From: Burkholderiales bacterium | GTDB taxonomy: Bacteria > Pseudomonadota > Gammaproteobacteria > Burkholderiales > Burkholderiaceae_C | Length of the DNA: 38,990 nt | Direction: 5' to 3' | Assembly: GCA_016191995.1 (NCBI GenBank) | Contig: JACPVA010000051.1 | Location: 1 to 38,990 of the forward strand | Part shown: piece by piece, positions 23,358 to 34,217 of the stretch | Numbering within the stretch: the stretch's first letter is position 1 | Layout: each line of letters begins with the position of its first letter | The notes under the pieces: generated by a model | Told to the model about the DNA's origin: nothing | What the model saw: only the letters and a program-made list of their open reading frames with translations | Database searches by the model: none | Translations under genes and position numbers: made by a program

Positions 23358-24863
23358 ATGGCCGACCCCCTGCTGATTGCCCGCCGCGGCGATATCGAAT
23401 GCCACCTGCTGCCGCAGCTGGCCAACCGCCACGGGCTGATCACCGGCGCCACCGGCACCGGCAAGACGATCACGCTGCAGACCATGGCCGAGCAGTTCTC
23501 GGCCATCGGCGTGCCGGTCTTCATGGCCGACGTCAAGGGCGACCTCGCCGGCATCAGCCAGACCGGCTCGCTGCCCGACAAGGTGGCGAAAATCCTCGCC
23601 GACCGCGGCATCGCGGCGCCCGTGCCGACGCGCTGCCCGGCGATGCTGTGGGACGTCTTCGGCCGCCAGGGCCACCCGCTGCGCGCCACCGTGTCCGACA
23701 TGGGCCCGCTGCTGCTGGCGCGCATGCTGGCGCTGTCCGACATCCAGGCCGGCGTGCTCAACCTCGCGTTCAAGATCGCCGACGACCAGGGCCTGCTGCT
23801 GCTGGACATGAAGGACCTGCGCGCGATGCTGCAGCACCTCGGCGACAACGCGCGCCAGTACACGACCGAGTACGGCAATATCAGCGCCGCCAGCGTCGGC
23901 GCGATCCAGCGCGGGCTGATGCAGCTCGAGGAGCAGGGCGGCGACCTGTTCTTCGGCGAGCCGATGCTCGATCTGTCGGACTTCATGCAGACGCTGGACG
24001 GCCGCGGTGTCGTCAACATCCTCGCCGCCGACCAGCTGATGAACGCGCCGCGCCTGTACGCGACCTTCCTGCTGTGGATGCTCTCCGAGCTGTTCGAGAT
24101 GCTGCCCGAGGTCGGCGACCCCGAGAAGCCGAAGTTCGTCTTCTTCTTCGACGAGGCGCACCTGCTGTTCAAGGATGCGCCGAAGGCGCTGGTCGAGCGC
24201 ATCGAGCTCGTCGTGCGGCTGGTGCGGTCCAAGGGCGTCGGCGTCTACTTCGTGACGCAGAACCCGCTGGACGTGCCCGACACGGTTCTGGCGCAGCTCG
24301 GCAACCGCGTCCAGCATGCGCTGCGCGCGTTCACGCCGCGCGACCAGAAGGCGGTCAAGGCCGCTGCCAGCACGATGCGCGCCAATCCGGCGATCGCCGA
24401 CATGGCGACCGCGATCACCGAGCTCGCGGTCGGCGAGGCGCTGGTCAGCCTGCTCGACGAGAAGGGCCGCCCAGGGGTGACGCAGCGCGTCTTCGTCGTC
24501 CCGCCGGGCAGCCGCATCGGGCCGATCGACGATGCCGAGCGCGCCGGGCTGGTCCGCGGCTCGCTCGTGGCCGGACGCTACGAGAAGACCGAGGACCGCG
24601 AATCGGCGTACGAGAAGCTCAAGGCGCGCACCGAATCGGCCGCCCCTGCGCCGGCCGCCGCGGGCGAGGCCGCGGCGGCGGCCGGCGGCGGGCTGATGGA
24701 CGGCCTGAAGGACATGGTCTTCGGCTCCACCGGGCCGCGCGGCGGGCGCCGCCCGGGGCTGGCCGAGGCCGCCGCCGCATCGGCGGTGCGAACCATCGGC
24801 TCGAGCATCGGGCGCCAGCTGGTGCGCGGGGTGCTGGGGTCGCTGCTCGGCGGCCGCCGCTGA
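23358..24863 (+). CDS. HerA/FtsK-like ATPase of the DUF853 (YjgR) family
   Basis: A 501-residue P-loop ATPase. Walker A GATGTGKT is at residues 30-37 and Walker B lies in [13 protein letters not shown]. The words [32 protein letters not shown] and [15 protein letters not shown] (sensor region) are typical of the DUF853/YjgR helicase HerA-like group. The C-terminal 70 residues are Ala/Gly-rich, with [20 protein letters not shown] at the end, the usual family tail. A GGAAG word precedes the ATG at 23358. The cellular role of YjgR is not settled. Convergent with the M14-like peptidase gene, 8 bp between stops. Confidence 0.92.
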   Translation: MADPLLIARRGDIECHLLPQLANRHGLITGATGTGKTITLQTMAEQFSAIGVPVFMADVKGDLAGISQTGSLPDKVAKILADRGIAAPVPTRCPAMLWDVFGRQGHPLRATVSDMGPLLLARMLALSDIQAGVLNLAFKIADDQGLLLLDMKDLRAMLQHLGDNARQYTTEYGNISAASVGAIQRGLMQLEEQGGDLFFGEPMLDLSDFMQTLDGRGVVNILAADQLMNAPRLYATFLLWMLSELFEMLPEVGDPEKPKFVFFFDEAHLLFKDAPKALVERIELVVRLVRSKGVGVYFVTQNPLDVPDTVLAQLGNRVQHALRAFTPRDQKAVKAAASTMRANPAIADMATAITELAVGEALVSLLDEKGRPGVTQRVFVVPPGSRIGPIDDAERAGLVRGSLVAGRYEKTEDRESAYEKLKARTESAAPAPAAAGEAAAAAGGGLMDGLKDMVFGSTGPRGGRRPGLAEAAAASAVRTIGSSIGRQLVRGVLGSLLGGRR

Positions 24864-24871
24864 GCGCGGCT

Positions 24872-26491
24872 TCAGGGCCAGGCCATCACGCGCGCCACGC
24901 CATCGATCGCGCCGACGATCCCGACCGCGAAGTAGCCGTCGAGGCTGTCCGGCTCCAGCGCCGCCACCGCCAGCTGCGCCAGCGGCTGGTCCAGGCGCAC
25001 CAGGTGGCTGCCCGCCGGCACCTGCAGCGCCGTCGGCAGCAGCTCGACCGCGACCTGGCGCAGCCGCTGCCCGGTCGCGGGGTCGTGCGGGCTGCCCTCC
25101 GCGGTCACGCGGTAGCGCTCGGCCTGCAGCTCGCGCGGCTGCGCCAGCGTCGTCACCTGCACCCCCAGCGCGCGCAGCCGCGCCACCGCGTCGGCCTGCT
25201 CGGCGCCGAGCCAGTAGGCGCAGGGGCGCGCCCGCGTGCGCCGCGGCTGCAGCGTCAGCGCCGACGACCACGCGACCTCGACCTCGACCTCGGCGCCGCT
25301 GATCGGGTGCAGCATCTGCAGCCGGCGCAGCCCCGGCGTCATCGCCGCCTCGACGACGATCGTGCCGCGGCAGGCGCGCGCGACCACCGCCGCATCGGCG
25401 TCGTCGCGCAGCGCGACCAGCTCGTCGGCACGCAAGGCCGCCGCACGCAGCAGCGCGTCGACCGCCAGCACATGCGCGTGCACGCGACGTTGCAGGTGCA
25501 GCCGCCCGAGGTCGAAGCCGCGCGACTCGAGCAGCAGCGTCGGCGCGTGGCGCAGCGCTGCGGCATTGCGCGCCAGCCCCGGCGACAGGCCGCCCATGCT
25601 GAAGCTCGGCCGCCCGGCCGCCTCGGCGCCGGCCGGCTCGACTCCGTACCAGTCGTTGCCGATGCCCTGCGCCAGCAGCGCCTCGGCCAGGGGCTGGCGC
25701 AGCCAGGCCTCGGTCGCGGCGGCGATCGCCGGCGGCAGGTTGGGCGTGGCCGGCCCCTGCAGCAGCAGGTCGTGGCGCTTGATCGCGCCGAGCCGCGCGA
25801 CATAGGCGCCCAGCGCGAGGTATTCGTGCAGGTCGGCCACCAGCACCGGCCGCAGCGACTGCATCAGCGCCGCGATCGCGACGGCCTCGGGGCCGGCCAG
25901 CCGCAGGTGATCGCGGTTCGGGTCCAGCCCGGCGGCATTGCGGCGCAGCCCCGCACGCGCGCCGTCTGGGTTGGCGCGCGGCAGCACGACGACGTCGAGG
26001 TGCTCGAGCACCGCGGCCAGCGGGTCGGACGGGTCGGCCAGCCGGCCGGCGACGACCAGCAGGGCCTCGGCGCCGGCGGGCTCGTCGCCATGCTGCTGGC
26101 CGATCAGCAATGCGACCGGCCGCGCGCCGCCGCGGCCGAAGCGCAGCGCCAGCAGCGGCTCGCCGCCGGCGCTGCGCCCGGGCTCGACCCGCAGCGCGCC
26201 GCTGCGCGCGGCGATCGCGCGCAGCGCGGCGTCCAGCTCGTCGTTGCGCGTGAAGCTGCTGCGGCCGGGCGCCAGCCCCGGGGTGTCGTAGACGACCGGC
26301 GGGTCCGGGAAGCGCGCCGCGACCGTGGCGGAATAAGGCAGTGGCGGGGAATCGGCCGCGGGCCGCAGTGGCGACGAGGGGCCCGCCGGCCCCTGGACCT
26401 CGGCCTGCGCCGGCCCGGCCGCGCAGGCCAGCGCGATCGCGATGCACGCGATCGGCAATGGCCGACGCAGGAGGGGCGGCTGGAACGACAC
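24872..26491 (-). CDS. M14-like zinc carboxypeptidase, exported
   Basis: A 539-residue protein. The start is GTG at 26491, giving [20 protein letters not shown] and a signal peptide ending at AGPAQA. The zinc-binding set of M14 carboxypeptidases is visible: HGDE with His134 and Glu137, a third ligand His222 in VADLHEY, and DPNRD at 190-194 for substrate binding. A second half of about 250 residues, rich in beta-like segments, has no recognised domain. Likely a periplasmic or outer-membrane-associated peptidase acting on peptides or peptidoglycan fragments. The much longer open frame upstream is a shadow of glnS. Divergent from glnS with a 153-bp gap. Confidence 0.83.
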   Translation of the reverse strand: MSFQPPLLRRPLPIACIAIALACAAGPAQAEVQGPAGPSSPLRPAADSPPLPYSATVAARFPDPPVVYDTPGLAPGRSSFTRNDELDAALRAIAARSGALRVEPGRSAGGEPLLALRFGRGGARPVALLIGQQHGDEPAGAEALLVVAGRLADPSDPLAAVLEHLDVVVLPRANPDGARAGLRRNAAGLDPNRDHLRLAGPEAVAIAALMQSLRPVLVADLHEYLALGAYVARLGAIKRHDLLLQGPATPNLPPAIAAATEAWLRQPLAEALLAQGIGNDWYGVEPAGAEAAGRPSFSMGGLSPGLARNAAALRHAPTLLLESRGFDLGRLHLQRRVHAHVLAVDALLRAAALRADELVALRDDADAAVVARACRGTIVVEAAMTPGLRRLQMLHPISGAEVEVEVAWSSALTLQPRRTRARPCAYWLGAEQADAVARLRALGVQVTTLAQPRELQAERYRVTAEGSPHDPATGQRLRQVAVELLPTALQVPAGSHLVRLDQPLAQLAVAALEPDSLDGYFAVGIVGAIDGVARVMAWP

Positions 26492-26644
26492 GGCGTCTAT
26501 CTTGCCAGCACGACCCGCGGCACGCCTCGGACACGCCGGCGGCGGCAACGGGCCACGCCGGGTCGGCCCCCGGGGCTGCGCGCGCATGCCGACCGCTGCG
26601 GGTGCGGCCGGCGATCCGGGGGGCCGCTCGATAGAATTCCGCGC

Positions 26645-28489
<1,845 letters not shown>

Positions 28490-28619
28490 TGCCGCCGGGC
28501 GCCAGGGCGAACATGGATCGCCGATCCTGCCCCCGTATGTGAACCTGTGCAAAGTCGCTGGCAACCCGTCCGCGAATGGCTCACAGTCCGGGCATGACGA
28601 CCCACCGCACGGAGGCCCC

Positions 28620-29108
28620 ATGAATCGCATCGCGTCTCACCTTGCCGCGGCGCTGCTGGCGCTGGCGGCAGCCGCCCCCGCGGCAGCCAGCGGCCGCGCC
28701 GAGGTGCGCTGGGCCGAGCCCTCGCACTTCACGGACGCCGGTTTCGGCGCGCGCGAGATCGAGCGCACCCAGCGCGTGCTCGGCGCGCATATCGAGCGCC
28801 TCGCCGAGCGCCTGCCCGACGGCCAGGTGCTCGCGGTCGAGGTGCGCGACGTCGACCTCGCCGGCGAGCTGGAGATGTTCTCGTTCGACCAGTTGCGCGT
28901 GCTCGGCCGCGCGCCCGACCGCCCGCGGCTGGACCTGCGCTTCGAGCTGCGCGCCGGCGACGACGTGCTGCAGCGCGGCGATGCGGTGCTGACCGATCTG
29001 GCCTACCTGCAGCGCGGCGTCGGCATGCGCCGCGGCGAGCCGCTCGAGCACGAGCGCCGGCTGCTGGACCGCTGGTTCGACGAGCAGATCGCGTCGGCCG
29101 CACGATGA
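28620..29108 (+). CDS. DUF3016 family exported protein
   Basis: A 162-residue protein with a clear signal peptide (MNRIASHLAAALLALAAAAP, cleavage near AAASG). The mature part contains VRWAEPSHFTDAGF, LAVEVRDVDLAGELE and LTDLAYLQRGVGMRRGEPLE, then YERRLLDRWF-like helix, as in DUF3016 proteins found in Burkholderiales and Xanthomonadales. The start at 28620 is fixed by GGAGG five bases upstream; ATG 28594 would place 9 residues before the signal peptide. Function unknown; likely periplasmic. It stands alone between glnS and the VanZ-like gene. Confidence 0.85.
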   Translation: MNRIASHLAAALLALAAAAPAAASGRAEVRWAEPSHFTDAGFGAREIERTQRVLGAHIERLAERLPDGQVLAVEVRDVDLAGELEMFSFDQLRVLGRAPDRPRLDLRFELRAGDDVLQRGDAVLTDLAYLQRGVGMRRGEPLEHERRLLDRWFDEQIASAAR

Positions 29109-29196
29109 GCGCACGCGCCGGGCCGCCGCGAAGGGTGCGCACCGGCCCGCCCCGCGGGCCCGCGTCCAGCGCGGCCTTGCACCGGTGAGAGCGCGG

Positions 29197-29601
29197 ATGC
29201 GCGAGCGTCTTGGCAGCGCCGGCGCGCGGCCGGCCTGGGCACTGCTGTTTGTCGTGCTGCTGGCCTGGGTGCTCGTCGCCGCGCTGTCGCCCGAGCCGCG
29301 CGGCCCCGGGCTCGGGCTGGACAAGGCCAACCACGTCGCTGCCTTCGCCGCGCTGGCGCTGTCGGGCCTGCTGGCCGCGGGCGCCCGCGCGCGTCAGGCC
29401 GCGTGGCTCGCCACCGGGCTGCTGATGCTCGGCATCGCGATCGAGATCGCGCAGGCGCAGATCCCCGGGCGCAGCCCCGAGCTGCTCGACGTGCTCGCCG
29501 ACGCGGTGGGGATCGCGGCCGGCATGGCGCTCGCCGCCGCGCTGGCGCGCGCGCCGCGCAGCATCCACGCGGCGGGCCCGCGCAACGGGCACACCGGCTG
29601 A
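29197..29601 (+). CDS. VanZ-like small membrane protein
   Basis: A 134-residue protein with about four hydrophobic helices: WALLFVVLLAWVLVAALS, AAFAALALSGLLAAG, AAWLATGLLMLGIAIEIAQA and VLADAVGIAAGMALAAALA. The signature LDKANHVAAFAALAL and IEIAQAQIPGRSPELLDVLA-DAVG is that of the VanZ family, named after a teicoplanin resistance protein but mostly of unknown function in proteobacteria. ATG 29197 is chosen; GTG at 29185 would add four residues. No resistance claim is made. Confidence 0.85.
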   Translation: MRERLGSAGARPAWALLFVVLLAWVLVAALSPEPRGPGLGLDKANHVAAFAALALSGLLAAGARARQAAWLATGLLMLGIAIEIAQAQIPGRSPELLDVLADAVGIAAGMALAAALARAPRSIHAAGPRNGHTG

Positions 29602-29682
29602 GCCAGGGCGCGATCGCCGGCCTGCGAGGTTGGCCGCGGCGCCGCGTCGGTCCTGACGATTCGCGCCCGATCCTCGAACGCT

Positions 29683-29705
29683 CGCGAACCGCGCGCGAGT
29701 TCGCG
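29683..29705. terminator. Possible bidirectional terminator hairpin
   Basis: CGCGAAC (29683-29689) and GTTCGCG (29699-29705) pair perfectly across a 9-base loop in the 184-bp space between two convergent genes. There is no T-run, so it is a weak call. Confidence 0.3.
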
Positions 29706-29785
29706 CTCGGACAGCTGCGAACGTCGTCGCGATCAGCGGGGCCGCGTTTGAGCGCGCCTGGGGGCCCGGCCAGGCGGGTTCCGGT

Positions 29786-30697
29786 TCAGCTGGCAGCGCG
29801 CAGCCGCTGGACCATCGTCACCGCCACCAGCACGACGATGCCGACCGCGACCCCGGCGCCGGCATTGGCCAGCATCTCGACCAGCCAACCGATGCCGCTG
29901 CCCGCGGCGGCGAGCAGATCCTGCACCAAGTGGTGCAGCCACGGCCAGCCGTGGACGATGATGCCGCCGCCGACGAGGAACATCGCTGCCGTGCCGGCGA
30001 CCGACAGTGCCTTCATCAGCCAGGGCGCGGCGCGCAGGATCGCGCCGCCCAAGGCGCGCGCCAGCGCACCCGGCCGACGCGCCAGCGCCAGCCCCAGGTC
30101 GTCGAGCTTGACGATGCCGGCCACCAGGCCGTAGACGCCCACCGTCATCGCCAGCGCGACCAGCGCCAGCACGGCGGCCTGGGTGCCGATCGGCGCGCCG
30201 GCGGCCGCGCCGAGCGTGATCGCGATGATCTCGGCCGACAGGATGAAGTCGGTGCGGATCGCGCCGCGGATCTTGTCCTTCTCCAGCGCGACGAGGTCGA
30301 CCTGCGGGTCCGCCAGCGCCTGCGCCAGCTCGGCCTCGTGCGCGTCGCGCTCGTTCCTGGCGTGCAGCAGCCGGTGCGCGAGCTTCTCCGCGCCCTCGAA
30401 GCACAGGAAGGCGCCGCCGATCATCAGCAGCGGCGTCACCGCCCAGGGTGCGAAGGCGCTGATCGCCAGCGCCGACGGCACCAGGATCGCCTTGTTGACG
30501 AACGATCCGCGCGCCACCGCCCACACCACCGGCAGCTCGCGATCGGCGCGCACGCCGGCGACCTGCTGCGCGTTGAGCGCCAGGTCGTCGCCGAGCACGC
30601 CGGCGGTCTTCTTCGCGGCCACCTTGGTCAGGATCGACACGTCGTCGAGGACGGTGGCGATATCGTCGATCAGCGCGAGCAGGCTGGCGGTGGCCAT
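29786..30697 (-). CDS. DUF808 family inner membrane protein
   Basis: A 303-residue membrane protein starting MATASLLALIDDIATVLDD, followed by SILTKVAAKKTAGVLGDDLA, which is the hallmark DUF808 opening. Other family words: VWAVARGSFVNKAILVPSAL, AFLCFEGAEKL, DKIRGAIRTDFILSAEIIAI. About five to six transmembrane helices are visible. The ATG at 30697 is selected because the 30 residues before it are shadow-like. Function unknown; related to E. coli YedI. Convergent with the VanZ-like gene. Confidence 0.92.
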   Translation of the reverse strand: MATASLLALIDDIATVLDDVSILTKVAAKKTAGVLGDDLALNAQQVAGVRADRELPVVWAVARGSFVNKAILVPSALAISAFAPWAVTPLLMIGGAFLCFEGAEKLAHRLLHARNERDAHEAELAQALADPQVDLVALEKDKIRGAIRTDFILSAEIIAITLGAAAGAPIGTQAAVLALVALAMTVGVYGLVAGIVKLDDLGLALARRPGALARALGGAILRAAPWLMKALSVAGTAAMFLVGGGIIVHGWPWLHHLVQDLLAAAGSGIGWLVEMLANAGAGVAVGIVVLVAVTMVQRLRAAS

Positions 30698-30913
30698 GGC
30701 GGGGTGGCGAGGAGAGGCGGGCGGCGCGATGCTAACCGGCGCCGCCAGCAGGCGATCGGCACCGACTTCGACGCCGCCAGCCTGCACGGGCGGGTGCGCG
30801 CGCCCAAAGGCGCGGGCTTGCTGCGCGCGCGCCGAGGCACGCGTTGCGGCACGCGACGGTGACGAGCCGGGATTGCCCTCAGCGCGCTCGAAGCTCGCCG
30901 ACCTCGCGAGCCG

Positions 30914-31498
30914 TCAGAGCCAGTCGAGATCGAAGCGTCGGTCGTCGACGATCAGGCCCTTCAGCCTTGCGCGGCCGTCGGCGCCGATCGACATGACGGC
31001 GAAGGCGCGCGTGGGCGCGCCGGGCGTCTGTTCGCGCAGCACGCGGTCGACCCGCTCGGCGTCGTCCTGGTCGATGTGGAAGCGCTCCGGTCCGAGTGTG
31101 GCCTGCACGACTCCAGGCTGGGCGGGCGAGTCGCCGCTCGCGTCCCGCGGCGGATTGCAGTGGAAGCCGCCGCGCGCGACGAGCGGGGCGAGGCGCTGCG
31201 CGGCTTCGCGCGTGGCGGCCGCACCTGCCACCACGTGGATGCCCCCGCGCGGGGTCAGCGCGACCCAGGCCCCGCCGTCCTGGCCTGGCGGGCATCGCTC
31301 GGCGGGATCGAGACGCCAGGTCGGCGCGACGGTGACGTAGTGGCCGCTGAGCAGCGCACGCGGATCGACCGCTTCGATCGGCAGCAGCACCTCCGCGCCG
31401 GCGTCGCGCGCCATGCCCTCGCGGATCACCAGGCCGACGAGGGCGATCGCGCAGACCGCGGCGACCGCCAGGATGCGCGCTGCAGGGCCGAGCTTCAT
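30914..31498 (-). CDS. GDYXXLXY-type membrane-anchored protein
   Basis: A 194-residue protein with an N-terminal membrane helix (AARILAVAAVCAIALVGLVI) and an extracytoplasmic domain. The segment EVLLPIEAVDPRALLSGHYV corresponds to the family motif GDYXXLXY, here degenerate as GHYVTVAPTW. The C-terminal half has YGPERF-like and DGRARLKGLIVDDRRF elements. Its neighbour is a DUF2157 protein overlapping by 4 bp (ATGA), the standard partnership of this family. Function is unknown; probably a membrane complex of two proteins. Confidence 0.78.
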   Translation of the reverse strand: MKLGPAARILAVAAVCAIALVGLVIREGMARDAGAEVLLPIEAVDPRALLSGHYVTVAPTWRLDPAERCPPGQDGGAWVALTPRGGIHVVAGAAATREAAQRLAPLVARGGFHCNPPRDASGDSPAQPGVVQATLGPERFHIDQDDAERVDRVLREQTPGAPTRAFAVMSIGADGRARLKGLIVDDRRFDLDWL

Positions 31499-32571
31499 GT
31501 GCGCCTGCGTCGCAGCAGGAGGCCGGCGACGAGCGCGGCGACGGCGCAAAGCAGGAACACGCCCGCCGCCGTCATCAGGTCGAGGCCGAGGTCCATCAGC
31601 AGCGCCGAGACGGCGCCGATCAGGCCGAGCACGCCCACCGCGGTGACGAGAAGATGACGGTCGATCCGCCCGAGCGCCACCAGGGTGCCGGACGCCGCGA
31701 GCCAGACGACCCTGTGCGCGACGCCCGCGGTCTGGCCGGACTCGTCGCCCGGCAGCGGCAGATACCCCGAGACGGCGAAGAAGGCGATCGCACCCGCCGC
31801 GAGCCAGCCGTAGAACACGCCGGCGAAACCCGTCTGCCTCGTGTGCAGCCAGCGTGCCAGCGCGGCCAGGGCGGCGAGTCCGATGGAAAGGAAGAAGAGC
31901 ATGCCCGCCTGCGGATGGTCGAGACGCGCGGCAAACCATGCGGCGCAGGCGACGATCGCCAGCGCCGACCCATGGGCCAGCGGCGCCGAGACCCAGCGCA
32001 GCGCGAGGAAGGCGCCGAGCGGCGCGGCCAGCACGAGCCAGGGTGCCTGCGCCGGCGCGCCGCCGGGCCCGTCGAGGCCGGCGAAGTCGCCGAAGGCGAT
32101 GAAAACCAGCCCGACGCAGGCGCTTCCGGTGGATCGCCCCGCCAATCCCAGGGCGAGGCCAGCCAGGCCCGCGCCGTGAAACGCCGCGCGCGGCTCGCCG
32201 ACGATGTCGAAGATCTGCCCGACGAGCCCGATCGAGGCTGCGAAGACGAGACCCGTGACGGTCAGCAGGATATTCGACAGAACCGGCCGCTGCCGTTGCG
32301 CGGCCCATGCGCCGCCGGCGGCAAGGGCCAGGAAGGTGGCGAGCACGATGCCGAACCGCGCCAGGCGCGACATGCCGTCCCAGTTGGCCGCGACGAAGGC
32401 AATGACGGCGACCCCCATGAGGATGCCGCCGACCCAGGCCAGGGCGGTCGCGGCGTCCAGCCGGCGCGCGTCCGGGATCGACGCCAGGATGGCGGCGCGG
32501 CTGTCGGCGGGGACGAGGCCGGAGGCGATCCAGCGATCCAGGTCCTGCCCGACTCGGTCTTTGTAGGACAT
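31495..32571 (-). CDS. DUF2157 family integral membrane protein
   Basis: A 358-residue protein. The soluble N-terminal helix bundle (DRVGQDLDRWIASGLVPADS) is followed by about ten transmembrane helices, starting with LAWVGGILMGVAVIAFVAAN and continuing to LLCAVAALVAGLLL at the C terminus. The word VAANWDGMSRLARF matches the DUF2157 signature. Start ATG at 32571. It overlaps the downstream GDYXXLXY gene by 4 bp. Role unknown. Confidence 0.9.
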   Translation of the reverse strand: MSYKDRVGQDLDRWIASGLVPADSRAAILASIPDARRLDAATALAWVGGILMGVAVIAFVAANWDGMSRLARFGIVLATFLALAAGGAWAAQRQRPVLSNILLTVTGLVFAASIGLVGQIFDIVGEPRAAFHGAGLAGLALGLAGRSTGSACVGLVFIAFGDFAGLDGPGGAPAQAPWLVLAAPLGAFLALRWVSAPLAHGSALAIVACAAWFAARLDHPQAGMLFFLSIGLAALAALARWLHTRQTGFAGVFYGWLAAGAIAFFAVSGYLPLPGDESGQTAGVAHRVVWLAASGTLVALGRIDRHLLVTAVGVLGLIGAVSALLMDLGLDLMTAAGVFLLCAVAALVAGLLLRRRRT

Positions 32572-32846
32572 GCGCCAGCTTAACGCGCGCCGGGCTCGCC
32601 AGGATCGAGCCTTGCCTGGCTGGCGGCGTCCTCACGGCGCATGGGGCCGAGCGAATACGAAGGGACTTGCGAAGGGACTTCCCCGATCCGATGACGGTGC
32701 CGAGGCACGAAGATCGCCGTGCGGATACGCGATCTCGAAATCGCAAAGGAGATGTTCCTGAACTGGTGTGACCAGCAGTTGCCGCAGCGTTGCCTGGTGG
32801 CGATGACAGGCGTGCAGCGGCGTGCATGCCTGTTTCTCGAGAGACC
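32572..32846. other. Intergenic region, no gene seen
   Basis: Holds the promoter region for the DUF2157 pair and the end of the accessory patch. A direct repeat of GAAGGGACTT (32658 and 32670 area) is present. No conserved frame was found on either strand. Confidence 0.4.
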
Positions 32847-33194
32847 TCACGCCGCCTCGAGCATGAACTCGACCTTGACTGCCTCAAAGGGAAACTCAAT
32901 CTGTCCAGAGTCGGTTCGGTCGATAACGCCAGCCATCAAGAGCGCAGTCACGTCCGAGTGCACGGCCTTCACGTCTCGGCCTACGCGGCGGGCAGCTTCC
33001 CGAATGGACACGGGGCCGGCGCCGCAAAGGGCCTTCAAGATCTCCCATCGCTTGGCCGTCAGTACGCGCCAGAGCAGTTCTGGTGTGGCGAACGAGATGC
33101 GCGCCGTCTTTGCAGGGCGCCCAGACTTCGCAGCAGCGAGCGCCTGGGCCATGGCCTTCTCGGGCGAGCGCACATCAAGAGTTACTGTCTTCAT
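32847..33194 (-). CDS. HTH antitoxin-like protein (HVO_A0114 family)
   Basis: A 115-residue DNA-binding protein beginning MKTVTLDVRSPEKAMAQALA. The winged helix reads RISFATPELLWRVLTAKRWE, then LKALCGAGPVSIREAARRVG and RDVKAVHSDVTALLMAGVID, followed by IEFPFEAVKVEFML. This matches the regulator that accompanies TumE/DUF6516-type toxins. GGAGG sits eight bases before the ATG at 33194. It overlaps the 3' end of the frame encoding a shrunken toxin-like remnant by 20 bp, so it once followed a toxin gene. It is intact and may still act as a repressor. Confidence 0.82.
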   Translation of the reverse strand: MKTVTLDVRSPEKAMAQALAAAKSGRPAKTARISFATPELLWRVLTAKRWEILKALCGAGPVSIREAARRVGRDVKAVHSDVTALLMAGVIDRTDSGQIEFPFEAVKVEFMLEAA

Positions 33195-33339
33195 CAAGGA
33201 GCCTCCGCACATCGCGTTCAAAGTCCGCGAAGAGCTTGTCGAGTGAAGCCCACCGCGCCAGGATCGAGTCGCTGAAGTCGAACACCCGTTGACCAAGGAG
33301 AAGCAGCCGAAAAGCCAAAAAAGCTCTTGACTCGTAGGA
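33175..33339 (-). pseudogene. Internally deleted TumE-like toxin remnant
   Basis: The frame upstream of the HTH gene reads SRAFLAFRLLLLGQRVFDF, then ILARWASLDKLFADFERDVR to the stop at 33175. The first part resembles the N-terminal strand pair of TumE-family toxins and the last part their C-terminal helix, but the middle of the protein is missing and no start codon is found. It is called a pseudogene by inference from the partner gene and overlap. Alternatively it is an unrelated short protein. Confidence 0.4.
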
Positions 33340-33356
33340 AAGTCCTTGTAGAAGGG

Positions 33357-33863
33357 TCAGACCACGCTGCGGCAGAAGACATGGTCCCCCTTTTCGTAGG
33401 AGTACAGCAGTGGCAAGGATTGAGTCGACGCTTGCACGTAGCCGCACCTGAGTAGTAGCGCTGAACTGCGCTGATTCTCGGGATGTGTTGTCGCCCAAAG
33501 GTGTTCCACGCTTCTGTAGCGGCGCAGATGGTCATGTAACCAAAGCAGGCCTCTTGTAGCGTAGCCGCGCCCCCATAGTCTTGGGTTGAATAAGAACGCG
33601 ATTTCGGCGAGATCGCCATGGATACTCGCTTCTAGCCTGCCGATGAGCTCTCCCGATTCGGCTATTCGTACAACAACGTTGATCCAGTACTCGCCAGTGG
33701 CTTCTGCCGGTGGTCCTGCGATTGCTCTTTGCAGCCAAAGTCTGAAATCGGCTGCGCTTGGCATGCCACCGATGAACTCGTAGACCGCTTCGCTGTGAAG
33801 AACCGTTGCCAGCTCGTCAAAGTCACGATCTGTGAGCGGGGCGTAGAGAACCTCGGCAGTCAT
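33357..33863 (-). CDS. GNAT family N-acetyltransferase (RimJ/RimL-like)
   Basis: A 168-residue acetyltransferase. The acetyl-CoA binding motif A is in LFNPRLWGRGYATRGLLWLH (R/Q-x-x-G-x-G/A pattern), and motif B-like HPENQRSSALLLRCGY is the conserved Asn-x-x-S-x-x-L-x-x-x-x-G-F element of RimJ/RimL-type enzymes. The substrate is unknown; protein N termini, amino sugars or small-molecule toxins are all possible. ATG 33863 is chosen because it gives the usual start MTAEVLYAPLTDRDF. The gene looks less GC-rich than neighbours and lies between a toxin remnant and an IS91 remnant, so it is probably acquired. Confidence 0.87.
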   Translation of the reverse strand: MTAEVLYAPLTDRDFDELATVLHSEAVYEFIGGMPSAADFRLWLQRAIAGPPAEATGEYWINVVVRIAESGELIGRLEASIHGDLAEIAFLFNPRLWGRGYATRGLLWLHDHLRRYRSVEHLWATTHPENQRSSALLLRCGYVQASTQSLPLLYSYEKGDHVFCRSVV

Positions 33864-33898
33864 GACAGTGAACTGTGCGTGGCCAAACAACGAATAGC

Positions 33899-33959
33899 GT
33901 TTGTCTGATGCGCCGCGACGCTGCGCCGCAGCCACCGAGGTCGCCCGCGTCAGATAAAC
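33899..33959. repeat. 14-bp imperfect inverted repeat upstream of the GNAT gene
   Basis: GTTTGTCTGATGCG (33899-33912) pairs with CGCGTCAGATAAAC (33946-33959) at 12 of 14 positions across 33 bases. It may be a binding site, an element end or a hairpin. The GTT...AAC orientation is opposite to an attC site. Confidence 0.5.
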
Positions 33960-34217
33960 CCCGTTGGACTGAACCGCCGCGCCGGCGCCGGCATGGGCAG
34001 TGTAAGTTTCAGCGCTGGCCTCGGGCAAGCGCCTTGCGGCCGTGGCGTGGCCCGCGCCCTGCGCCGCACCGCTTCGCCTCGCCCAGGCGCCGACTTCGTG
34101 AGCCTGCGCGGGCTTGGCAGGTGCCGATTCCGACGCCGCGGTGACCCGAGGCACGTCAGGCCCCGCGCCGCGCCTGGCGCGGCGTCGTGCCTGTCGATGT
34201 GCCGGCCAGCATCGCGC
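33960..34217. other. Intergenic region between the GNAT gene and IS91 remnant
   Basis: No conserved frame was seen. It may contain the end of the IS91-type element, but no clear ori or ter end could be defined by eye. Confidence 0.35.

Noticed and set aside
22521..26534. 1337-codon minus-strand frame ending in YebC
   Set aside because: The part before 23249 is a shadow of the HerA-like ATPase and M14 gene; YebC begins at [11 protein letters not shown].
29197..29601. Glycopeptide resistance gene
   Set aside because: VanZ-like proteins are common in proteobacteria without a resistance role and no other van genes are here.
33899..33959. Lone attC site upstream of the acetyltransferase
   Set aside because: The arms run GTT...AAC, opposite to attC, and the core words do not match; a GTTGGAC word nearby is probably chance.
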